Source: Acetobacteraceae bacterium UBA6159 (lineage in GTDB: Bacteria; Pseudomonadota; Alphaproteobacteria; Acetobacterales; Acetobacteraceae). Taken from it: a stretch of 18,578 nt of DNA. A model generated the notes under the pieces. It did not search any database and was not told the origin of the DNA. It was given only the letters and a program-made list of their open reading frames with translations. The stretch spans positions 3,233 to 21,810 of the forward strand of contig DIUL01000203.1 of assembly GCA_002422345.1 (NCBI GenBank), written 5' to 3'. Below are positions 1-7,138 of this stretch, piece by piece; position 1 is the stretch's first letter, and each line of letters opens with the position of its first letter. The position numbers and the translations under genes were made by a program.

Positions 1-905
1 GCGTTCAGCGCCAGAAGGTTGGTCTGGGCCGCGATGTCGCTGATCAGCTTGACCACGTCACCAATCTTTTGCGCCGCGTCCGACAGGCCCTGGACCGTGG
101 CGTTGGTTGCCTCGGCTGCCTGCGCCGCCGCGTTGCTGATCTGCGCCGAGTGTCCGACCTGGCGGCTGATCTCATCCACCGAGGCATGCAACTCCTCGGT
201 CGCGGTGGCGACGGTCTGCACGTTGACCGAGGATTCCTCGGCCGCCGCGGCGACGATCGCGGCCTGCCGGCTGGTTTCGCTGGCCGTCGTCGACATCAGC
301 GCGGCGGTTTCGGTCAGGCTGCCGGCCTGCGTCGTCAGGCTGTCGACATGCGGGGCGACCTGGCGCCGGAACTCATCCGCCAGGCGCGCGAGCTTCGCGT
401 CGTAGCTGGCCTTGTTCTCCTCGATGTAGATCGAGATCGCGAGGTCCATGTCCAGCATGATGACCTGGTTCAGCGCCCGCAGCAGTTCGGCCGTCCTGGC
501 GGCGGCGGCCACCGGGTTCAGCCGGCTGGTGTTGTGCAGTGAGGCAGCCGCGTAGAGATGGCCGATGATGAAGCCATAGCCGCCGATGTACCAGCGCGGC
601 TCCAACCCGATCCGGCTGTGCATCAGGCCGATGGCGCGGACCGAGTTCACATAGGCATCATCGAACCGGGCGGAGAAAAGCCGGACCCAGTGCTCGCTCT
701 GCGCCTTGCCGGCCCGTTCCATCGCGGTATCGCCCTTGAACATCCGGGCCAGGTCCGGGTGGCGGCGGATATGCTGGTAGAACCCGGCCAGGATCTCCGG
801 CAGCGCGCGCTGCAGGGTCGGCAGGAACTCCGTCAGGATCGCGCGCGTGGTCGCGTCGATCCGCAGGAATGCAAGCCGTTCGGCGAGTTGGGAATCGGAG
901 GACAT
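1..905 (-). CDS. Globin-coupled methyl-accepting chemotaxis protein (HemAT-like aerotaxis receptor), 3' end outside window
   Basis: This is a probable soluble oxygen-sensing chemotaxis receptor that would signal to CheA/CheW. Only the first ~301 residues are present; the gene runs off the left edge. Residues ~5-165 are a protoglobin-type sensor domain. They carry the proximal haem histidine (H96, in MHSRIGLEPRWYIGGY) and an FY pair whose tyrosine (Y43) fits the distal B10 position of oxygen-binding members. From about residue 185 an Ala/Thr/Glu-rich helical region follows, typical of an MCP signalling domain. It reaches IAAQTNLLALNA, the start of the conserved hairpin tip, at the window edge. 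No transmembrane segment or HAMP domain is seen, as in HemAT. The ATG at 903-905 is preceded by AGGGG at 7-nt spacing. The gene follows the duplicated-domain gene on the same strand, 92 bp downstream. Haem binding and aerotaxis are inferred from the family. Confidence 0.93.
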   Translation of the reverse strand, partial: MSSDSQLAERLAFLRIDATTRAILTEFLPTLQRALPEILAGFYQHIRRHPDLARMFKGDTAMERAGKAQSEHWVRLFSARFDDAYVNSVRAIGLMHSRIGLEPRWYIGGYGFIIGHLYAAASLHNTSRLNPVAAAARTAELLRALNQVIMLDMDLAISIYIEENKASYDAKLARLADEFRRQVAPHVDSLTTQAGSLTETAALMSTTASETSRQAAIVAAAAEESSVNVQTVATATEELHASVDEISRQVGHSAQISNAAAQAAEATNATVQGLSDAAQKIGDVVKLISDIAAQTNLLALN

Positions 906-997
906 CGGGAGCCCCTGCGCTGTTGCAGCAATCACAGGAAGCTAGCGCCGATGTCCTAACCAAACGTTAATCCGACGCAGAATTCCGCGCCCGCCGG

Positions 998-1948
998 TCA
1001 GTCCGCCACCAGATTGGGCGTCGGCGCCAGCGGCAGGCCCTTGTGACCGGTCAGCCGTTCGCCTTCCGCCCACATCTCGAACGCCCGCCGCTTCATCGCC
1101 GGCAGCACGGACGCCACCTTGTCGAGGTCCACATCGGCGGCGACGCCCGGATAGCCGGCGCGATCGATCATCGCGGCGAGCTTGCGGTTCTCCAACTGCT
1201 CGAACACCCAGTGCAGCGGATCGTCCACCAGCGTCATGTCCCAGTAGATACGGTGGTTCTTGTTGCGCGGGCCGTAGTGGTAGTGCGCGCCATCCCAGAA
1301 ACAGTCGAAGGCGAGCAGTTCGGTTTCCTCGACATAGGATTTGCGGGTCGCGCCGCCGATGTCACCCAGCACATGGATCGCGAGGCCGCCGTCGCCGACC
1401 GGCAGGCGGCGCATTTCCAGGCCGAAGCGGATGTTCCCGGCCTCGAAGATATCGGTGCCGCGGTTGTGCTTCACGGTGTTGCGGCGGGCGCCGAACAACT
1501 CGCGTGCACAGGCCTCGACCGCAGGCAGGACGCCGCGGACGGTTTCGAGGTTGGTGGCGGCGGCGACCTGCGGGTAACCGGCGCGGTCGAGCATCTTGGG
1601 CAGCTTGGTTTCCAGCGTGCGGATCGTCCAGCCAATCGGGTTGCCGTCGGTCACCGGGTCCATCCGATACAGTTGGCCCATCCCGGCGCGGGCGCGTTCG
1701 GCGCCGCCGAGCATCATGGGGGCGGCGATGTGGAGGTCGGGGTTCTCGGGGCCGTAGATGTAGCTGCGCTCGATATCGAAGCAGTTGAAGCGCAGCAGCG
1801 CGGTTTCCCGCCCCGCTATATCGGCGGCGACGTCGATGGAGACGCCCTGGTCGGCGTGGTCCTGGATGTTGCCGTCCCATAGTTCATGGCGGACGATGAA
1901 GGTCAGGGGATCGGCGGTGAAACGGGTGCCTTGCGATGGTTGTGCCAT
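998..1948 (-). CDS. Uncharacterised protein built from two tandem copies of one domain
   Basis: I do not recognise a characterised family for this 316-aa protein. The sequence shows an internal duplication. Residues 48-79 (ETALLRFNCF...YGPENP) match 208-239 (ETELLAFDCF...YGPRNK). Residues 104-153 (PIGWTIRTLE...MLDRAGYPQVAA) match 244-293 (PLHWVFEQLE...MIDRAGYPGVAA). Each repeat spans about 130-150 residues. A cysteine is conserved in the same place in both copies (C56 and C216), as are a YGP motif and DRAGYP. There is no signal peptide or membrane segment, so the protein is probably cytoplasmic. The start is set at ATG 1946-1948 because AAGGAGAG lies 8 nt upstream; the frame stays open to 2044, but that extension would run into the FNR-type box. 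The box centre is about 90 bp upstream of the start, which suggests induction at low oxygen. Function is unknown. Confidence 0.85.
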   Translation of the reverse strand: MAQPSQGTRFTADPLTFIVRHELWDGNIQDHADQGVSIDVAADIAGRETALLRFNCFDIERSYIYGPENPDLHIAAPMMLGGAERARAGMGQLYRMDPVTDGNPIGWTIRTLETKLPKMLDRAGYPQVAAATNLETVRGVLPAVEACARELFGARRNTVKHNRGTDIFEAGNIRFGLEMRRLPVGDGGLAIHVLGDIGGATRKSYVEETELLAFDCFWDGAHYHYGPRNKNHRIYWDMTLVDDPLHWVFEQLENRKLAAMIDRAGYPGVAADVDLDKVASVLPAMKRRAFEMWAEGERLTGHKGLPLAPTPNLVAD

Positions 1949-2030
1949 GTCTGGACTCTCCTTGCCGCGCGTCCTTCGTCGGGCGGACGCGATTGGGCGG
2001 TATTGAGAGGAAGACCGGACGGGCATGTCC

Positions 2031-2044
2031 TTGATCTGGATCAA
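2031..2044. promoter_or_regulatory. Perfect FNR/FixK-type (anaerobox) site
   Basis: TTGATCTGGATCAA is a perfect match to the TTGAT-N4-ATCAA consensus of the FNR/FixK/FnrL family of CRP-like oxygen- or redox-responsive regulators. The C-TG-G centre is the form common in alphaproteobacteria. The site lies in the 165-bp spacer between the divergent genes starting at 1948 (minus) and 2114 (plus). Its centre is ~90 bp from the minus-strand start and ~76 bp from the plus-strand start. Both distances could hold a class II promoter, with the site near -41.5 and a 5' leader of ~35-50 nt. I see no convincing -10 hexamer in either direction, so the target gene is uncertain. The regulator gene is not in the window. 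Confidence 0.7.
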
Positions 2045-2113
2045 CCGCGGGGCCGCTTTTGGCTTGCCGGCGTGCTACAGCCCTGGTTCGGCGACGCTTG
2101 TGGAGCAAACGAC

Positions 2114-2827
2114 GTGACCACCCTGACCAACCTTGCCAACGCGTTTCATTCCGACAAGGGTTCGGCGTGGTCGTATCGGCACCGCTACACTGGCCTGTAC
2201 GACCTGATCTTCTGGCCGTATCGGGATGCGGCGTGCAATTTCCTGGAACTTGGGCTGGCGGTGGGTGGGCCGGAATCGACCGCCGGGCGCCTGGAACGCA
2301 CCGTCGAATCCCCCTCCGTCGCCATGTGGCTCGGCTATTTCAGCCAGGCCATGATCCATGGGTTCGACATCAGCGATTTCTCCCATATCCGGCATGACCG
2401 GTTCCGGTTTCTGCGCGGGGACGCGGGGAGTGTGGACGACCTGCAGGCGCTGGGGCGGATGGCGCCGTCATTCGACATCATTATCGATGATGCGTCGCAT
2501 GCGTCGTACCACCAGCAACTGGCGTTCCGGACGCTGTGGCCCCGTGTGGCGCCGGGCGGGCTGTATGTGATCGAGGATCTGCACTGGCAGTCCGATGTCT
2601 ATGAGGCGTCCCTGCCCGCCGTGCCGCTGACGCGGGACCTGCTGCCGACTTGGTTCGAGAGCGGCGAGTACGTGCCCAACCCGCTGTTCTCCCGTGATGA
2701 TCTGACCACCCTGGCGTCCCAGGTCGACACCTTCGCTTCCTTCCCGGCCTTCAACGAAGGCACCGACCCGGCATATCGCCAGCCGGACAATTCGGCGAAG
2801 CTGATCGTCATCCGCAAGCGGGCGTGA
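2114..2827 (+). CDS. Class I SAM-dependent methyltransferase, MycE-like
   Basis: The encoded protein has 237 aa from a GTG start and a Rossmann-type methyltransferase fold. Near the N-terminus is FHSDKGS (residues 11-17), the HSDKG-type motif of MycE-like macrolide-sugar O-methyltransferases and relatives. Next come the SAM-binding strand FLELGLAVGG (43-52), an acidic strand end GFDISDF (83-89), DIIIDDASH (121-129, probable metal/catalytic acidic pair) and PGGLYVIEDLH (148-158). The GTG at 2114 is chosen because GGAG sits 8 nt upstream and the conserved motif starts soon after; the frame is open further upstream without a supported start. The gene diverges from the duplicated-domain gene and precedes the dehydrogenase by 62 bp. 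No sugar or polyketide biosynthesis genes are nearby, so the acceptor is unknown. Confidence 0.8.
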   Translation: MTTLTNLANAFHSDKGSAWSYRHRYTGLYDLIFWPYRDAACNFLELGLAVGGPESTAGRLERTVESPSVAMWLGYFSQAMIHGFDISDFSHIRHDRFRFLRGDAGSVDDLQALGRMAPSFDIIIDDASHASYHQQLAFRTLWPRVAPGGLYVIEDLHWQSDVYEASLPAVPLTRDLLPTWFESGEYVPNPLFSRDDLTTLASQVDTFASFPAFNEGTDPAYRQPDNSAKLIVIRKRA

Positions 2828-2889
2828 TGCGGAGCGGGCGAGAAGCCTGTAAGACTGTCGGTCAAACAACCGCATGGGAGAGAAACCGC

Positions 2890-3861
2890 ATGAAAGACTT
2901 CTCAGGCCGCATTGCCGTCGTGACCGGCGGCGGATCGGGCATGGGGCGCGAGCTTGTGCGCCAGTTGGTGGCCGAGGGCTGCAATGTCGCGATGTGCGAT
3001 GTCTCGGCGCGCGGTATGGCGGAAACCGTCAGCCTGTGCGAGGCAGCGGGGCTGCCGCAGGGGCTGCGGATCACCTCCCATGTCGCGGACGTCTCGAACG
3101 AGACCGATGTTCTGAAGTTCCGCGATGACGCCGCCGCCCAGCTTGGCACCGACCGCATCCATCTGCTGTTCAACAACGCCGGCATCAGCGGCGGCGGCAG
3201 CATGATCGTGAATGAGCGCGCCGAGTGGGAACGCACCTTCAACATCTGCTGGGGCGGCGTCTACCTCAACACCCGCGCTTTCCTGCCGATGCTGCGCGCG
3301 GCCGAGGAAGCGCATATCGTCAATACAAGCAGCATGAACGGTTTCTGGGCATCCGTCGGTCCGGACACGCCGCACACCGCCTATGCCGCGGCGAAGTTCG
3401 CCGTGAAGGGCTTTACTGAGGCGCTGATCGCCGATTTCCGGATGAACGCGCCGCATATCAAGGTCTCGGTCGTCATGCCCGGCCATATCGGCACGGGCAT
3501 CCGCGACAACTCGCTGAAGGTGCAGGCGCACACGGATGAGGACGGGTTGAACGCCGAACAGATCGCGCAAATCAGGACGCGCATGACCTCCATGGGTCGC
3601 GATCCTTCCAAGTATTCGGATGCCGACATCCAGCGCCAGCACGCCGAACGCGCACGTCGTTTCGTTTCGGATGCACCGACCAGTGCGGCCGAGGCGGCGA
3701 CGATCATCCTGAACGGCGTCAAGGCCGACCGGCTGCGTATCCTGGTCGGACCGGATGCGGAGCTGATCGATCGGATGGTGCGCGCCGATCCCGACAACGC
3801 CTATGAGCCGGAATTCTACGAACGCTTCGCCGCCGAGGCGGGCTGGTATCCCGGTCGCTGA
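2890..3861 (+). CDS. Short-chain dehydrogenase/reductase (SDR), extended C-terminus
   Basis: An NAD(P)-dependent oxidoreductase of the SDR superfamily, 323 aa. It has the dinucleotide-binding glycine motif TGGGSGMG (residues 12-19). An Asp ends the second strand (D37), which usually favours NAD over NADP. NNAG is at 95-98, the catalytic Ser at 147/148, and YAAAK gives Y165 and K169. The protein is ~70 residues longer than a classical SDR. The extra segment, after the MPGHIGT region, is polar and helical, so a specialised substrate pocket or oligomer contact is possible. The ATG at 2890 is preceded by GGGAG at good spacing; the open frame upstream to 2824 overlaps the methyltransferase stop and looks untranslated. 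The amidohydrolase starts 21 bp downstream, suggesting co-transcription and a shared pathway. The substrate cannot be told from the sequence. Confidence 0.88.
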   Translation: MKDFSGRIAVVTGGGSGMGRELVRQLVAEGCNVAMCDVSARGMAETVSLCEAAGLPQGLRITSHVADVSNETDVLKFRDDAAAQLGTDRIHLLFNNAGISGGGSMIVNERAEWERTFNICWGGVYLNTRAFLPMLRAAEEAHIVNTSSMNGFWASVGPDTPHTAYAAAKFAVKGFTEALIADFRMNAPHIKVSVVMPGHIGTGIRDNSLKVQAHTDEDGLNAEQIAQIRTRMTSMGRDPSKYSDADIQRQHAERARRFVSDAPTSAAEAATIILNGVKADRLRILVGPDAELIDRMVRADPDNAYEPEFYERFAAEAGWYPGR

Positions 3862-3882
3862 TAAACACAGTAGGAAACGAAC

Positions 3883-4959
3883 ATGGCTCAGTTTGGTGAT
3901 TCAAAGGGAGAGTATCTCGGCTCCCACGTCCGTGACGACGCCGCCTTGTCCGAATGGCTCGGCCGGCGCCCGACGGAAGCGGCGCTGGAACCCGATCTGC
4001 CGATCATCGATCCGCATCATCATTTCTGGGATGCGCCGCATCGCGGGCTGTATCTGCTGCCCGGGCTGCTGTCGGACATCGGCGGCGGGCACAATATCGT
4101 TTCGACGGTGTTCCTGGAATGTCGCGCGATGTACCGCAAGGACGGGCCGCGGCACATGGCGGCGCTGGGAGAGGTCGAGTTCGTGGCGGGCCTCGCGGCC
4201 ATGAGCGCATCCGGCAACTACGGTCCCTGCCGCGTGTCGGAAGTCATCATCGGTGGCGGTGATCTGACATCAGGTGCCGCGCAGGTGCGCGAACTGATGG
4301 AAGCCGAGATCGTGGCCGCCGGCGGACGCCTGCGCGGCATGCGCCATGGCGTGGCGTGGGATGAGCATGAGGCTGTCAGCAAGTACGCCTCCCGCGCGGT
4401 GCCGCTGCACCAGGTGATGGACCCGAAGTTCCGGGAAGGCTTCGCACAGCTTGCGCCGCTGGGGTTGAGCTTCGAGTCCTGGCAGTATCATCCGCAACTT
4501 CCTGACGCGATTGATCTGGCGCGGTCGTTTCCGGAGACGTCGATCATCCTGAACCATGTTGGCGGGATTCTGGGCGTTGGCCCCTATTCGGGACGGCGGG
4601 CGGAAATCTTCGAGACGTGGAAAGCGAACATCAACGATCTGGCGAAGTGCCAGAACGTGACGATGAAGCTGGGCGGGCTGGGGATGGTCTCGGTCGGGTT
4701 CGACTTCCATGAACGGGAACTGCCGCCCTCCTCCGAGGATCTGGCGGCGGCGTGGCGTCCGTATATCGAGCATTGCATCGAGGCGTTCGGCGTTGATCGC
4801 TGCATGTTCGAAAGCAACTTCCCGCCGGACAAGCAGTCGGGTGGGTATACGGAGCTTTGGAACGCGTTCAAGCGGATCACGGCTGGGGCGTCGGCGGCCG
4901 AGAAGAAGGCGCTGTACAGTGGCACGGCGGCGCGGGTTTATCAGATGATCGCGCCCTGA
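3883..4959 (+). CDS. Amidohydrolase-2 family TIM-barrel metal-dependent hydrolase (COG3618-like)
   Basis: A 358-aa protein related to predicted lactonases/hydrolases such as 2-pyrone-4,6-dicarboxylate lactonase and L-fuconolactonase. The N-terminal metal motif is IIDPHHHFWD (H45 and H47). Other likely barrel-end residues are H203 (SWQYHPQ) and H225 (LNHVGG). Near the C-terminus the motif reads RCMFESNFPPDK. Asn312 stands where many family members have the catalytic Asp (GSDWP), although I recall SNFP variants in this subgroup. AGGAA lies 7 nt before the ATG. The gene is 21 bp downstream of the SDR and ends at a convergent, repeat-rich spacer. A hydrolase-dehydrogenase pair suggests ring-opening and oxidation of a lactone or cyclic acid, which is inference. 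A dehydratase or decarboxylase role is also possible in this superfamily. Confidence 0.85.
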   Translation: MAQFGDSKGEYLGSHVRDDAALSEWLGRRPTEAALEPDLPIIDPHHHFWDAPHRGLYLLPGLLSDIGGGHNIVSTVFLECRAMYRKDGPRHMAALGEVEFVAGLAAMSASGNYGPCRVSEVIIGGGDLTSGAAQVRELMEAEIVAAGGRLRGMRHGVAWDEHEAVSKYASRAVPLHQVMDPKFREGFAQLAPLGLSFESWQYHPQLPDAIDLARSFPETSIILNHVGGILGVGPYSGRRAEIFETWKANINDLAKCQNVTMKLGGLGMVSVGFDFHERELPPSSEDLAAAWRPYIEHCIEAFGVDRCMFESNFPPDKQSGGYTELWNAFKRITAGASAAEKKALYSGTAARVYQMIAP

Positions 4960-5164
4960 TGGGGGATGGGCCGGGGGTTGCCCCGGCCGACCCCGTCGTG
5001 GTGGGCGCAGGCCCACCGCACTTGAGGCCAGCGGCCCAAAATGGCCTCTCCGTCAAGCCCGGCCATGACGGAGAGGAAAGCCTCCTTGCGCGCCTAAGTG
5101 CAATTGCCCCGCGCCCACCATGACGAGGCGGATGTGCCCGTGCGCGACAACGCCGCTGTCCCGA
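4960..5164. repeat. Convergent intergenic region with four perfect inverted repeats (REP-like)
   Basis: This 205-bp spacer between two convergent genes contains no credible gene. It holds GGCCGGGG/CCCCGGCC at 4969-4976/4981-4988 (4-nt loop), GGTGGGC/GCCCACC at 5000-5006/5011-5017 (4-nt loop) and GAGGCCA/TGGCCTC at 5024-5030/5042-5048. The longest is CCTCTCCGTC/GACGGAGAGG at 5045-5054/5067-5076 with a 12-nt loop. The third and fourth overlap, so they are alternative structures. On the minus strand the core GTCATGGCCGGGCTTGACGG resembles dispersed palindromic intergenic repeats I know from alphaproteobacteria. No T-tract follows any stem, so these are not canonical intrinsic terminators, though they may stop or stabilise the two converging transcripts. 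Confidence 0.6.
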
Positions 5165-6109
5165 TCAATCCCCCACAAGCGGCATCACCTCGGCGGCAAA
5201 CCGTTGCAGCCGTTCGATCGTCTCCGCGATCGACTGGCCGCGGAAATCAAAGATCAGTTCCTGCACCCCGATCGCCGCGAAGCTGCGGATATCCCCCGCC
5301 ACCTCATCCGGGCTGCCCGAGAAGCTGCGGCGGGTGCCGTCCCGATCCGGAATCCCCGTGTCGTACAGCGGGGCCTTGTAGGACACGGTGATGGCGGAAA
5401 AATCCCGTCCCTCGGCTTCCGTCATCCGCCGCAGCGTGTCCATGTGCATCCGCATCTCCTGCGGCGGCAAGGGAGACGCCGCGATGGCGCCCACCGGATG
5501 CCACCCGTCGCCATGCTTCGCGGTGCGCCGCAGGGCAGGGCGGGAGTGCCCGCCAACCCAGATCGGCGGATGCGGCTTCTGCACGGGGAAGGGTTCGCAG
5601 CGAATGTCCTCGTAGCCGTAGAACTCGCCCTTGAACGACGCCGGGGACTGGGTCCAGAGCTGCTTGAAGATCGTGATCCATTCATCGGTCACCGCCCCGC
5701 GCCGGTCGAAGTCGGGGCTGTCCAGCGCCTCGAACTCCTCCTTCAACCAGCCGACGCCGACCCCCAGCGTGACCCGCCCGCCGGACAGCACATCCAGGGA
5801 CGCCACCATCTTCGCCGTCAGCACCGGGTTGCGGTAGGGCAGCACCAGGACGGAGGTGACCAGTCGCAACTTCTCGGTCGCACCCGCCACGACGCCGAGG
5901 ATCGAGAACGCCTCCAGCGCGTCCCCCCCGCTCGGGTGCTTGCGGTCGACGGTGTAGGGATAGGCGGAGTTGCTCTCGACCGGAAACACCACATGGTCGG
6001 CGATCATGGCGGAGTGCAGGCCCAGCCGCTCCCCCTCCCGGGCGAGGGACAGCACGCCGTCCCGCGTCGCGGTGGGGCCGCGGGTCGGCAGATAGAAACC
6101 GTAGCGCAT
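5165..6109 (-). CDS. LLM-class (luciferase-like) flavin/F420-dependent oxidoreductase
   Basis: A 314-aa bacterial-luciferase-like TIM-barrel protein of the type usually annotated as a probable F420-dependent oxidoreductase. Visible family features are the N-terminal strand MRYGFYLPTRGP, IADHVVFP (residues 36-43), the run LRLVTSVLVLPYRNPVLTAK (81-100), LDVLSGGRVTLGVGVGW (105-121) with EEF after it, and PPIWVGGHS in the C-terminal half. Whether it uses FMN or F420 cannot be settled here; no F420 biosynthesis gene is in the window. It is the last gene of the minus-strand cluster, starting 18 bp after the stop of the dioxygenase gene with AGGA upstream of the ATG. Partners are therefore the dioxygenase and the amidohydrolase. 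FMN monooxygenase activity on an organic acid is the main alternative. Confidence 0.87.
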   Translation of the reverse strand: MRYGFYLPTRGPTATRDGVLSLAREGERLGLHSAMIADHVVFPVESNSAYPYTVDRKHPSGGDALEAFSILGVVAGATEKLRLVTSVLVLPYRNPVLTAKMVASLDVLSGGRVTLGVGVGWLKEEFEALDSPDFDRRGAVTDEWITIFKQLWTQSPASFKGEFYGYEDIRCEPFPVQKPHPPIWVGGHSRPALRRTAKHGDGWHPVGAIAASPLPPQEMRMHMDTLRRMTEAEGRDFSAITVSYKAPLYDTGIPDRDGTRRSFSGSPDEVAGDIRSFAAIGVQELIFDFRGQSIAETIERLQRFAAEVMPLVGD

Positions 6110-6127
6110 CGCGGGGCGGTCCTGCTG

Positions 6128-7075
6128 TTATTCGGCGGCGGCCATCATCCGCAGTTCCTCTTCCGCCGAGAGGATCGGCAGCCCCTCGATCGAGGTCGAC
6201 GCTCGGCCATCGACACCCACCAGCGGTTCGCCGACGAGCGTGATCCGGTAAAGCTGACGATCGAAGTCGGACTGGAAGATGTCGCGCGGGGCCAAATGCG
6301 CCGTCGAGCGGTTGTCCCAGAAGGCGATGTCGCCCGGGTTCCACTTGAAGCGGACCGTGTATTCCGGCCGCACCACATGCTCCCATAGGATTTCCAGGAT
6401 CTTGGCACTCTCGCGCGGGGCCAGGCCGACGATGGATTTCAGGAAGGACGGGCTGGCGAACAGCACTTTCTCCCCGGTTTCGGCGTGAACGGACACCAGC
6501 GGATGCTCGCTCCGCAGCGCCCTGCGGCGGACCTTGTCGTCATAGGTGCCGCCCGGCTTGCCGCCGCCGCGCGGTTCGAAGGCGTGGATGCCGCGCAGCC
6601 CCTCGACAAAGGCGCGCATCGGTTCGGACAGACCCTGGTAGGCGGCGGCGAGGTTGGTCCAGAACGTGTCCCCACCGTACGGCGGGATCGTCACGCCACG
6701 CAGGATGGAGGCACAGGGCGGGTTCACCGCGGCGGTGACATCCGTGTGCCAGCCGTACCAGGGGGTCACCATCATCGCCTCGTACTTCTCATTGGCGGTG
6801 CGGTTCTTGGCGACGGAGTAGATTTCCGGATGCCCCTCCACATGGCCGAACACGGCATGCCCGATGGTGGGCTGACCGAACTGGCGCGCCATGGCGACGT
6901 GCTGGGCATGGTCGAGGTTCTGGTCGCGGAAGAAGATCACCTTCCACTTGAGGAAGGCATCCCGCACCGCCTTCACCTGGTCTGGCGCCAGCGGGCGGGA
7001 CAGGTCGACGCCCCGGATTTCCGCGCCGATGTGAAGGGTCAGGGGTACGACGTCGACGGAACCTGATGCGGCCAT
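6128..7075 (-). CDS. TauD/TfdA-family Fe(II)/2-oxoglutarate-dependent dioxygenase
   Basis: The 315-aa product belongs to the family of taurine and 2,4-D dioxygenases, which hydroxylate a substrate while turning 2-oxoglutarate and O2 into succinate and CO2. The iron ligands are H110 and D112 (GWHTDVT) and H260 (NRSTAHLAPRD). R273 and R277 (RQLYR) match the arginine pair that in TauD holds 2-oxoglutarate. VIFFRDQ (46-52) is also typical. The start is taken at ATG 7073-7075, which has AGGAGGAG just upstream; the frame stays open to 7138 but that extension contains the ribosome-binding site. It lies 63 bp downstream of an amidohydrolase gene and 18 bp before the LLM oxidoreductase, so one transcript is likely. 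The substrate is unknown; members act on sulfonates, aryloxyacids, amino acids and others. Confidence 0.9.
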   Translation of the reverse strand: MAASGSVDVVPLTLHIGAEIRGVDLSRPLAPDQVKAVRDAFLKWKVIFFRDQNLDHAQHVAMARQFGQPTIGHAVFGHVEGHPEIYSVAKNRTANEKYEAMMVTPWYGWHTDVTAAVNPPCASILRGVTIPPYGGDTFWTNLAAAYQGLSEPMRAFVEGLRGIHAFEPRGGGKPGGTYDDKVRRRALRSEHPLVSVHAETGEKVLFASPSFLKSIVGLAPRESAKILEILWEHVVRPEYTVRFKWNPGDIAFWDNRSTAHLAPRDIFQSDFDRQLYRITLVGEPLVGVDGRASTSIEGLPILSAEEELRMMAAAE

Positions 7076-7138
7076 GGTCTTTCTCCTCCTCGAACATCCT
7101 TTGCCCCGGACGGTGATCCCGCCCGGGGGCCCTGTCAA

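Noticed and set aside
5120..6388. 422-codon open frame on the plus strand across the LLM oxidoreductase and dioxygenase genes
   Set aside because: It is antisense to two recognisable genes, is rich in Arg/His/Gln/Pro/Gly as expected for a GC-rich shadow frame, and resembles no protein family.
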